Assembly: GCF_001039355.2 (NCBI RefSeq)
Contig: NW_019775772.1
Span: 65,043-129,042 of the forward strand
Origin: Lingula anatina
Taxonomy: Eukaryota; Brachiopoda; Lingulata; Lingulida; Lingulidae
Direction of reading: 5' to 3'
Length of the DNA stretch: 64,000 nt
A program made the position numbers and the translations under genes. The notes beneath the pieces were generated by a model. The model ran no database searches and was not told the DNA's origin. It was given only the letters and a program-made list of their open reading frames with translations. Positions 10,967 through 22,600 of the stretch are shown piece after piece. How positions within the stretch are numbered: position 1 is the stretch's first letter; the number at the start of each line of letters is the position of its first letter.

Positions 10967-11714
10967 TGTACAGACACATCTGTGTCTGTACATAAAAAGC
11001 AAGCACAGTTGTTTTTTCTAAGAATGGCAAGAACAATCAATAAGAAATAGAAAATCTTAGTTTGCATAGCTTTATCTGATTTACTTGTGAATATACCGTC
11101 AAATTTTAGTAGTCATGGATTTGATGTGCATGACAATACTTATTGGTCATTCTGTTTGGAAACTTCTCTGCTTGGTTGGGTTCAAGTTTGAATGTCAAAA
11201 ACATAAGGTCATGTTTTTGCAATCTAAAAGTGTACATTCTGCTTCAGGCCAAATATAAAAGTTGAATAAATTTTGATAAGTCTGGGGCATGCGCATTTCA
11301 ACTGAAGAGAAAACTCCATTCATTCAAAAACAAACAACTTCTGCAGTTTATGGCATCTTTATTTAAAATGAAAAACTAACTGGAAGTTTCTTCCTTTCCT
11401 GATGACAAACAGTCTCTCTCTTAGCTTTTCTCTCTGTCCAGATGGCATCCCTTCACTCAAATATCTTTAAAAGATTTCTTACAATAAATGAAACCAAAGG
11501 TTAAAACCAGAAGCAAACCAAAGATGCAAGCATAGAGTGATTTGGAAAGACAAACTAATTTTCGTGACCTTAACAAGGCGATTATGTTAAAAATGGGAAT
11601 GCACACTTCTCCACAGAAACAACTTCTACATATTGATTAATACGAGAATGTTTATTTAGATAGTCCTCTAAGACGACAATTTGTGTCTGAGTGGCACTCC
11701 TCAAATATGGATGT

Positions 11715-13351
11715 TTAATCCTGCAGGGTCTCCTTGTCGAACATGTACTCTCCCAGGCCCTTGCCGCACCTCTTCAGGTTGGTGATGTGGTCCGAGATCT
11801 GCTTGATGGACTCCACCTGCTCCGTCAGATAGTGGCCCTCGATGAAATCGGTCATCTGCAAACAGAGTGGCAAGATTAAATATAAAAGCAAGTCTGCTTT
11901 ATGGAAAAATACTCTCTCCAAAGCTTTATGTTTAAATAGTGATAAAGTTTCACCTAAACTTATTTGATACTGGGTTAAAGATCAAACTTTCTTGCACAAT
12001 CCCTTTTATCAGTAAACATCAACACAAGATAATCTTTAACCCGAATGATATTGCTAATGAAATACTGTGGGAAAAGCAATCCACATGCTTGCCTATGGCA
12101 ATAAAAGTGATAAGCATATTTCAAGACCCATGCTATGAGCAAACAACTTTACTTTAACCATAAACTGCATGTGAGAATCGTGTATCACAAAAAGTGCTAA
12201 ATCAGAAAGGTTTGACTTAAACAGCAAAACTTTGAGAATCTCATACTGGAGCCAAGAGGTTTTTTCCCCCTTTTTTTGGAGCAGGTCAAAGACATATACA
12301 CACCTGGGCGTCCCCATTATCTGCGGCCACCTTGTGGAGGTCCAGCAAGGCCTGGTTGACGTTCTTTTCCAGGGCCAGGGCCACCTGCATGGCAGCAAGT
12401 CCATCTCCCCACTCATCCTTCTCTGGCTTCTACAGAAAATACATACAGATATGACTGATTTAGTACAAATAACATAGATGATGCTGCTTCAAAATACTGC
12501 AAATTTTTTTTTTACCAATCAAACATATGATCACAGACTTCTATTTGCACCTTTTTATCTTTTTCCCTATTTCATGCAATGGCACCATCTAACTCAAAAA
12601 GTCAGTCAACCTCAAGTCATTGTATAGAAAATAACTTTACATTTTTCATTCAACTGGAGTTATGTTTCCTTTCTTTTACTCATCTTACTTGGGTTCATAT
12701 TTTTATTTAATTTGCTTCTATTAGTCTATTTATTTTATTAAAATGTACAAACCCTGATGTCCTGAAGCACAATCCTGCCTCCACGCTGGTTCTGGAACTT
12801 CATCAGTTTCTCAGCATGTTCCCTTTCTTCCTCGGAGGCCTTCTTGAAGAACTTGTGAAATCCAGGCAGGGCAACATCGTCACGATCAAAATAGTAAGCC
12901 TGTCAAAAGATATATATTTCAACTATTTAATAATGGTAATCATCTCTGAAAGCACTAATTTTAAGTAACCCTACAAAACGAAATCAAAAGTACTGGGGTA
13001 CCAACTAAACCACGGATCGCAATGACGCACGCTGCTAAATATAGATTACACTATACACGTGACTAGCGTCCCAGTTTTTGACCCTGCTACCCAGTTCCGC
13101 ACGTGAACGCCAACCGCGTAAACAACATCCTACCCAGACATAGAACGTTTTAATTACAAAAGTACACAATATTAAACTTTTCTCTGTTATCCACTAGCTG
13201 CTTAAGCATTTGAAATAAATGACAAATAGGAAGAATATAGACTTACCATGGAATGATACACGTAACTCGCATACAATTCCATGTTGATCTGCTTGTTCAC
13301 ACCTGCTTCGCTCTCAACGGCATAATTCTGGCGTGGCTGACTGACGGCCAT
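11715..13351 (-). CDS. Ferritin, heavy-chain/soma type, copy 2
   Basis: Cytosolic iron-storage ferroxidase subunit. Minus-strand exons 13247-13351, 12753-12899, 12304-12429 and 11715-11855 have the same lengths and phases as copy 1 and give the same 172-aa protein, with E25, Y32, E59, E60, H63, E105 and Q139 retained. The exon differences I noticed (for example near 11751-11760 and 12335-12395) are silent, while introns carry substitutions and small indels. Identical protein with silent differences is what two alleles would show, but a recent tandem duplicate under constraint would look the same. Leader, TATA-like box and IRE-like hairpin are all conserved, so neither copy looks like a pseudogene. 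Confidence 0.95.
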
Positions 13352-13417
13352 GTTCAGTTTCAGTTAGTGTAAGTTGAAATCAAACGTTATAAACGTTAAG
13401 AAAGTTTGCGGTCGATC

Positions 13418-13447
13418 TGTCCGTACGCACACTGACGTCCCAAGACA
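13418..13447 (-). promoter_or_regulatory. IRE-like hairpin in ferritin 5' leader, copy 2
   Basis: Same sequence and position relative to the ATG as at 7690-7719, with loop CAGTGT at 13434-13429 and no canonical bulged C. A one-base deletion (GG to G) lies just outside it, near 13408. Confidence 0.58.
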
Positions 13448-13482
13448 AATGGCGACTATTGCGAGAAATAGGCTGCGATGTG

Positions 13483-13490
13483 CTTATATA
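13483..13490 (-). promoter_or_regulatory. Ferritin TATA-like box, copy 2
   Basis: TATATAAG on the minus strand at the same spacing from the leader hairpin as in copy 1. Confidence 0.48.
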
Positions 13491-14103
13491 CAAGTATTTG
13501 GGCTGTTCCAGTTATGGGATATTCTCCCTCTTATTGGGTGCTTTATTTGCCTATGTTTTCCTGAAAACGGGATTGATGCACCCAAAAAGCTTACATAAAT
13601 TTATTTAACATTATAATCTAAATTTGCCTTTATTGTGTATGCTAATAATTTTGTTTATGCAATCACAGTGGAATTAGATTGCCTCATATTTTGGAGGATA
13701 CGTAACATTATACATGGCAAGAAGACTACAACGTTTCGGAATTTGATTGGTCAACAAAGTCAACAGAACAAATCTACGGTGAGCCCAATATGCCAGCCAC
13801 TGTGGGTTTTTATGCAAGTCATTCCATTGAATCATTTTCTCTTCACTTGCACACGGTACTTTGATGTGGATAACAGTGCAAAGAAATTTGACCTTTTCGT
13901 CACGTCAAGAGATGATGACAGGGGACAAAGAAATTCCAGTCCAATATATTACATATCTTTGTGAACAATTTGATCAGCTTTGGCATATATTTCTATGTTT
14001 TCCCATCCTAGACCTATGTGGATAGTAGCATTCAATTTCTTAACATTGTCAATCTAAAGTGCTTAAAACTATTGCTTTCTTCACGAGTAAATGAGGTAAA
14101 ATA

Positions 14104-14104
14104 T

Positions 14105-14143
<39 letters not shown>

Positions 14144-14146
14144 TTA
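14104..14146. repeat. (TTTA)n microsatellite
   Basis: Longer than the matching array in copy 1 (about 8375-8398), a typical repeat-length difference between alleles or duplicates. Confidence 0.9.
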
Positions 14147-14382
14147 TAGATCTATATAGATCTACAGTTGAACACAAAAAGTAATACAAACTTAATTGGT
14201 TATTGTGCAAGTGAATCTCCTTTTGCCATGCTGAAGTGCTTGACAAATCCTTGAACCCATGGATTGATGTCTAAAATTATTTGAGATTCTCCCACCCATT
14301 GTGTTAGTTGAGATTTTAACAAATTTTCTTATGGGCCACCATACTTTCATCCCAAGGACATGCATATTCATTAGGAGGAAAG

Positions 14383-16587
14383 ATGGCGACGGTGGTTGTT
14401 GTTGTTGCATGGTCCATGCTAGTTTTTTGTCCCTTTCCTACTTCTCGAGCTTCTACACATTGGATTGTGACAGAAGATGGTCGAATCCAAGCCCAGGTAT
14501 GTATCATTAAAATCTTACTGTCTACCAAGCCTTTCCAACGTGGTAAAAGCTTTGTAATATGTAAGAAACGCTCACATACTTCATTGATTACTCTCGCCGC
14601 ATCATTCACTGCATATAGTCTTTATCACTGCTAGGGTTTGATACAAAAACTGCAGTACTTATATGCAGAACACTGTCAACATAGACATTGTTTTTAATGC
14701 CAAATGACAATAATTACGTACTGCTTTAGGATTAAATTGAAAAGACGAACCATGAATTGGTTTAGAAAAGGGGAGGTTTAAAGTAGTTCACTACTTGTTT
14801 AACTTTCAAGCCTGTAAGGTCTCTCACATTTTAACATTATATGAGAAACATGCATTAAAAAGTACCGTTGTGCACATACAGTTGTACTTGTACTTGCAGA
14901 ATACTATATTCCTTCTCTACACATTTTTTTACTTCTTTGGTCTTTACTGCCTTACTTACTATAGTATTGGTCTCTCTCAGCTTTGAAGCAAAGTCACAAT
15001 AAATGATGGTTGAAGTAGAGTGAAAACTGATGATTCGAGAAATATTCATCAAATTTTCGAACAGATTGAGAACTGATGACAGTGTAATGTAATGCAAAGC
15101 ACTGTATTTATAGCTGTTACATGTATTACTACAGACAGTAATTGAAATATAATTAGAACTATTATATATCTGATTACTTCAGCACTGCACTTAGCATCTT
15201 GCCCATCTGTAATAAGAAGACCCCACCACTATCAACTTCCAGCTTATTGTCCAGCCAATACATCCATACAACTAACACTTCTTTCTTAACCAGACTGTGA
15301 AATTAAATTTGTTGACTTCATCAAGTAGGGAGCTTCATGATGTACATATCACTTGGAAGTAGTACAAAATAATGAGTTTTTGTGCAGCTATTAAAGGAAA
15401 CCCTCCTGTAGTCCCCATTAATTATATACATCAGTTTGAAGCAGTAGGATAATACAGTAGACAGACAGGAGAGATTATTATCTGGCAGACAAGGGATGAC
15501 AGTAAGCAAGGCTTTCCCCAGAGAGTCAACCAGCATCATTTGGACATGGCCACTTGTCTAAAACGACAGCCTCTATTTCCATAGACGCCTGGACAGCTTA
15601 CGAAAGTTTTGGGGAATGACGGTATATTTGCAGTTGGACTCTCTATAAATCGATAACCAAATTACAGATCAACATTTTGGACTCCCTGTATCCCAAATCC
15701 TGGCGAAACCCCTGATAGCAAGTGTATTCTGTAAATATATACTAGTATGTGCTCTTTTCAACCGTGGTAGCATGCTGTTATGTCTGCTAATATAAGATAA
15801 TTGTATAACTATCTTCATAATTTATTTTGGTGCCTAAAAAAAATTTTTTTTTTTTTGGTTATTAGAATATCATTTGAAAAATTATTTTATTAATTAGCTA
15901 AAGTGTTATTGAATTAATAATGCCATTGATATGATCTTATGGAAAAAAAGCACTAAGGAGTTATATGCAGAATATGGTGCGATTTTATTGCTCTTAATAG
16001 AAATCCCTATTGATTTTTACCTGGCTATTATCAGTGACACCTGTTGTGTTCTCAACAAATGTGATAAAAGGATATATAGTAGGTGTATTATCAAGTTGAC
16101 ATCTATAATCAGCCTTCATAGTATAAATGTTAAGCATTTTCATCTGTACTATAATCCTTTGCCTCTTAATATAGGATACAAACCATTTTTTTCTTTTTCA
16201 TCTGTTTCTCTTTTTTTCCACACTTATCACATTGAGCCTGCATATATTTCTGAAATGATATTTATGTATTTGATTGGTCTGTCAAACTACTTAACACAGC
16301 AGACCAGCATTAGCTTGCCTTGGTAACTGAAACCTGTTATATATACTTTATGTTATAAGTAGTTTGTCTAGTGTTTGTTACATCCCTGCACACAAACTCG
16401 TGTATCTTATTGGCCGTGCTATTCTCCACAAACTGATCACAGTCGCGCTATTCTACCATGCTATATTCAGACAGAATTATGTACTAGTAAGGTAAATTCA
16501 GATTCAATTAAAAAAAAAGATTAGTGGCCGCAAATATTCCATAGGAAGCAATTATCTTAAAAATTGTTTTGACTTGAAAGTAATGAG

Positions 16588-16642
<55 letters not shown>

Positions 16643-19600
16643 CACACTTTTTCTTTATGATAATCTAGTACTTGAAACAGAAAAAAACATTCCATATGAA
16701 ATATCTTTCTCACTTTCCTTGATGTTGAACACCTGGAGCCGAAGATTTAAAGATATCTATTTCATACCTAGCTTTAGACATAACTTGAATACTTGAATCT
16801 ATTTTCATTGTGAAGAATCATGATTAAGAGGTTGAACAATCACGTTGAGTGTAACATTTCCTGTCATCGATTTACTCAGAAGGTGTGATGTTAGGACATT
16901 GGAGACTGTTAGGTGATTCCAATAATATTGGAAATTATGGTGACAAGTTATCCAAAGTTATGAGTAGCATGTTGCAATAAAATTGGATATTGTTATGACA
17001 AGTTCAACATATCACTCTGCAATGATTACTTTGGAATTATAAGGTGTCATTTTATCTGAATCTTGTCAGTTTGGAGAAAGCCTTGCTGGTACTTGAACTT
17101 GATTTATGATGTGTTTTGGAAGTAAGTTGACATATGTCAGTTGAGGCCACATGGCCAGTCACAAGACACACAGCCAGTAATTTGCTCATTTTATGTCTGA
17201 AGTCTGCCACCTAAGCCACTGGTCCTTCATATGCCTGCAGCCAGTAAAAATTCATTTGGACCAGTAGATTTTTCAGAATGCATTAATTAAGTGTTTTTTT
17301 CTATGCTTTTTCAAAAGATCTTTCATTTTGATTATTTTTCTGAAATGTAACTGATGATTCTTTATCATAAAAAAAAAGATAAGATCAAGATCTTGTTATT
17401 ACCTATATGTGTATGCAATTGGGAAAACTTTCCAGTCTTACTGAATTTTTATTCTGACCAGTAAATCCTGGTTCATGCCAGTACTAGTAGATTTTAGGAA
17501 GGTGGAGGTTGGAAAGGCCTGGAAGCTGTCAGTGTTTTTCTTGCCCCCCCCCCCCCCCTCCTTTAAAGTGGCACTTAGGGTGTATTCACAGAGATTTAGA
17601 TCAATCCAGAGATTAAGATTTAGATTGACGTCACTCCCTGGGGGTTCACGCTAAATTGCAGTCAGCGCACCTTAGTTAATTACCCCCTTATAGCTTTCAG
17701 TAGGCGGGACAGACGCTTAAGCCGGCTAAGCTGACAGTAATCTAGTGAGACTCCCCACAGGGATAGATCGATCTAAAAAATCTATGGAAATGGGGTCTTA
17801 AACTGCAAATCTGTGGCCATGTAGATACTAGTACAGTCACAAGACCAGTGGACATTAATATAATAATCATACTTTGTCAATCAGGTCTTCACCTCTTCCA
17901 TCAGACTCTCTCGCTCTCTCACACACACACACATTATCAAATCCAAGTACAGCAGCAGAATGGACATTGTGTAGGAGAAATTTGCCTATATCCTCAGAGG
18001 TAAAATGAGATTTATCGTGAAATCCCTGTACTGTTAATTTAAGTTTGATTTTGGATATAATGGCAGATACATTATCCCTTAAAATGTCAGTGTATGGTCC
18101 CACTGTTGTGAGAAGTGACTCGGCAGTGGGACTGAACATGGCACAATATTTATATCTGTGTAACTTATTTACTTATCTGTCTTATGTAATTGTCATTAGT
18201 CGTAATTATCCATGTCATCAAACTGGCTTTAAACAGCTATGTAACCTTGGTTTTAAGTTTAAACATATTCTTTTTGTGTAACATGTTTATAGTATGTTTA
18301 TGGTAAATTTAAAATCACACCAAGGTTTATCGCATTGCTTAGATAGAATATTTTATGAGTAATTTTACTGATACGTATGTCCATTATATAAAGATGGTAA
18401 TGCACTAACTGTATTGTATCGTCATTAGTATATCATATTGTACAAGGTCATGACAATCTATGTACCAGTACAGAAATAAATTGAATTGAATTGAATTATC
18501 TAGTTAACTGTTTGCAAAAGACAATTGAGCACTAGACAGTTATCCTAAACTATGTGTTACTTTCTAGTAAAAAGGTAAGTCACTTTGTGATGTATAATTT
18601 TCTGGATTCTAAAAATATGAATTACATCTTTGATTATTTTCATTATTTTATGATAGCTTTGGCTCAATTTGATAAAGTAGTTTTTTGGGAAAAAAGGCTA
18701 TTTGGTTCTTATAACTGTGTCTAAAATATGCAGATCTGAATTTTCATCTTCTTTGCATTGTTTGAATTTTGTGTTGGTTCATATAAGAGATTTTTTTTTC
18801 TTGGTGCTAGTTGATAAAATCTAGTTACTAGTATATGCCCTACATAAAATTTAAGGAGACTTGTTTATGCCATCCTCACTTAAACTAGGTTCAAAGTTTA
18901 TCTCTCATAGCCATAATGTCCAATAACTTGCCTTATCTTTTGTATAGAGGTAAAAGACTTGAGGCTTGTTTACACTGAAGATAGGCTAGCTCAATTTACG
19001 GAGCTCCTCTGCAGGCCATTTGATTTGGATAAATTTATTGCATGCACAGAATTTTTTTCAATTTAAATGGGAAGTATATAATATATACTAGGATAAGGAA
19101 AGCAGGTTTTTTGTAGACAGTTTACAGATTAGAAGGGTCAGCTCATCTTCACTGTAAGCATGTCTTGAGGTATGACTTTTCATTAGACCTGTTTACTATG
19201 TTAAAGCTATTTACTATGCTATTATTATATATTTTTATTAAATTATTATTATTATTATTATTTCCAAAACAATTTTTTATTCAAAGACACTTAGGCACAA
19301 ACCATGTACTGGATAGAGATTTTACTTTAAAAAGTCTGCGTGTCTTCAGTGTCTTTTTGATTTGGTACTGACCTTATTAGAAAAACAACACTGTTCATTC
19401 AAATCCCATTTGGAACAAACACCAGAATGATAGACATAATTTTTCACTAGCTATTCATATGATTATATCAGCATTTTTCTGAAATGTACAGCAACAATTT
19501 AAAAAAAAATGGCATTCATCACCTGGCTGGTAAAGTGAACACAATCCATATTTTTATGTCTACTAAGGTAATGATTGAAGTATGTACATTAAAAATCCTA

Positions 19601-22600
19601 GCATGATGCTTTCTAATGGCCTGGACATGAATTATAGATTTACCTGTGCTATCCAAGGTATTAGGATTTTTTAGAAATGTTAGTTTACAAGGCAATTTTA
19701 TTTGATGATACTCTATCATTTGGGAAATGCCTCGTGACATGGTGTAACTAGCATTGTCTGTTATATTGGTGAATGGTGGATGAGGCATTATTATAAAAGC
19801 TTTGCAATATTGATGAGAAGCTGAATACAGTATCTCTTTGATGGTTGTTTGTAAAGCACATACTTTACATGTGTCATTGTCTGAAAATCAATAAAAAATT
19901 AATGTTGTATTAGAAGTGGGATTGAGAGACAGGCAAAATTTAATCTGACTGGACCTTGCATAATGTATAGATCTCTCTGTCTCCAGTCTTTTTCAGTTGT
20001 TGTGAAAATTCATTCATTGTAGGGGTTTCCCTAGCTTTAATTGGTTCAGGAATATTTCAGGATGTTAATATTTCTGTAGACCATACTGCAAGTTGAGGAC
20101 CCCCCCCCCAAACTTTCATGGAAGCATTTATCTCTCAAGTGAACTGCAGAAGCCGTATGCCATTTTACCAGTGTTATAAAAGTGGCTGCCAACATTTGCC
20201 TCAGTGTTCAAGTGCTAACCCTGTAAAATAAAACTTAAATTATTTAGGACTCTGTCAGACATATATCATTTTAGATTAAGTGGTTATCATATATCATCGT
20301 GACAGTGATGATATATGATAAACAACCATCAGTATGTTGTTATTACCTACATAAAGTGATAAAAAAAGTGCTGAACATAATTGTTTGCTAGGTGTATAAA
20401 AATGGTTTGAGTCCATGGTGAGGTAAAATAAATATTTCTTTTATGTTCAGTTAATCTGCCATATTTTGAGAGATTTGATAAGGTTAAAAATGATTTTTTT
20501 AAATTCATCTATATCAAGATAAGGAGTAGAATGATAACTTACCACTTACTACATCTGTTGTTCTCAAAAGCTCATCAGGGGTACCTGTCACTGTGGGTCA
20601 TATACACGACAGATTTTTGTATTCTGATACTGTCTACAACTTGGCTAGACAATAAAGGTGTTAGCTCCTTTTTTATCTCTGAAAAAGAAGAAAGGGATAG
20701 AAAAAGGTACAGTTTATTTGAAAGTGAAATGTTATTGATTACTCATTGTCATGTTCCTAATTCTCAGACATGATTTTTTTTTTTTTTTTTGCATGATTTA
20801 AATTTCAGTTAAAAATCCAATTTTTTTCTGGGCAGTTTTCCAACTTACAAGCAGCCCCAGCCCCCTGGCCATAACCACTGAACCATACCTTACTATTTCC
20901 ATACAACCCGAGATCATGTCTAGATGCTATCACTAAAATTTCCATATGCCTGGCCATATTTGAAAATTTGTCATTTAGAATTCTCATCCTGCTGGTGGTA
21001 CATACCCAGTAGGCAGAATAGTTCTGGTCCTCTAGTTTAGAATGGCATCTTATAATGCCTTACCATGCATGAAATGTTGAGTTGGTCTGTAAATCAAAAT
21101 ATTATTTCAAAAACTAATTGGGGCATTTTCAAATGTACGAAATGTGAAAAATTGCATTATGCACTGAATTCTCTATTATATGCATATAACACTCAAATTT
21201 TATTAGAGGTTTTTCAATTTAGACATGAAGCATAATTTGTCCTTCAGTAAACATATAAAAATTGGTGATATCTAATTTATTAGCTTGCAAATACCAAAGA
21301 GAATAAATGATGACAAGAAGATAAGTGCTTTTGAGATGAGTTCATATTGCCCATTCCAACATCTATGTAGTTGTGTTGTATATCAATCAGAGTTATACAG
21401 GTGATGACATTCACTTATTGCAGACTTCTAATGGTCACAGAGTTGGATCACCTAACAGATCACCTGACATAAAAACAGTTTAATGGAATACTTCTCCTTG
21501 TTTTCAGGCTGATTCAGTATTTAACATGCGGAGGCCGTACGACCTGATGGCCCTCTTGAAGCAGGAAGAACGTGCAGTTATGTTAGATGGCCTAAAAAAT
21601 GAACTTTTATCTAGAAAAGATGAAATTGATAAAAATGAAGACAAAGATACAGGTAGTAAGTGTGATTTTTGCATGTGCTTGTCAATCCATTCAGTAGGTA
21701 TTCTGCTTCATTTACTTTTTATTTCACTATTTAGTATTACTGTACACATTTTGAATTATTATTTCATTTTATTCGTTTATTTATTTATTTGTTGCACTTG
21801 GTAATATTATTTTTAGTACCAAAAAGCTTAATTGTGGCTTGAATGTGTATTTTATCTACTGTCTTTATCATTGGTTTTTCATTTGATTCTGCTGCTGCAT
21901 TTGTTTGGCACAAAAAGCTGTGTTTGCATTTAAAAGTTGCAGCATGGTGTTTTCTTACACGTAATAAAAAGTAGAAAACTAAATTGAGAAAATTTGGTCT
22001 TCCTAGAAAATTGTAACTTTTAAAACTTTTAAAGGCAAAATTGAGATATAGATTAAAGAAAATGTAAGAAAAGAGGATTTTTTCAATCTTTGTTTGTTTG
22101 TTTGAATACTAGTAAACAATTTGTAATTTGAGGGGCAGTTAAAAATGTTTATATGTTTGTTGAGATACTTCATGATTTTCTCTTCAAAGGTTTAGAACAA
22201 AAATTTTACAAGTCTGATCCAGACTGCATAGCTGCAGGGAAGCCTCTTCCTGATTATGACTTGTATATCAGCACCGTTTTGCCTCTGGAGAATAAAGGGA
22301 TTAGGTAGGTATGGGCAGTGGCAGATTAAGGCCGTCTTCAGGATCTTCTGGAAGACAGTCAGATTTTCAAGTTTACATTGACGGGTATCTAATTTTTATG
22401 TTGGAAGACTGAAAAATGGAAGATGGATCAAGAAAGATAATTTGGAAGAATTTCAGAAAATAGCTCTGGATCCGCCCCTGTATGTGTGTTGTTGAGGGCA
22501 AGTTCATCCATGGACTAAATATGGCTAACTCACTTAAAAGCAGAACCAACTTATTACCTGATGGTTTCCCTGCATCCACATGCGCAATTACAGCAGGGGT

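Larger units (their letters stand above)
10993..16641. repeat. Large duplicated block 1, copy 2
   Basis: Collinear with 5276-10965. This copy is contiguous with the rest of TTC17. It carries an intact ferritin gene, the divergent promoter region and TTC17 exon 1, and ends with a CT array at 16588-16641. Confidence 0.93.
16642..21507. other. TTC17 intron 1, unique part
   Basis: About 4.9 kb without a supported exon. It contains a C run near 17546, a second MITE-like element (17578-17797), a possible retroelement tail at 18476-18496 and a minus-strand ORF of 90 codons (17867-18139) with no recognised domain. Confidence 0.6.

Noticed and set aside
10824-11067. Arg-Glu repeat ORFs on the minus strand
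   Set aside because: Translation of the CT microsatellite across the N; not a protein.
5997-13351. Calling ferritin an established two-gene tandem family
   Set aside because: The single N at the joint and the near-allelic differences make an assembly duplicate at least as likely, so both are annotated but gene number is left open.
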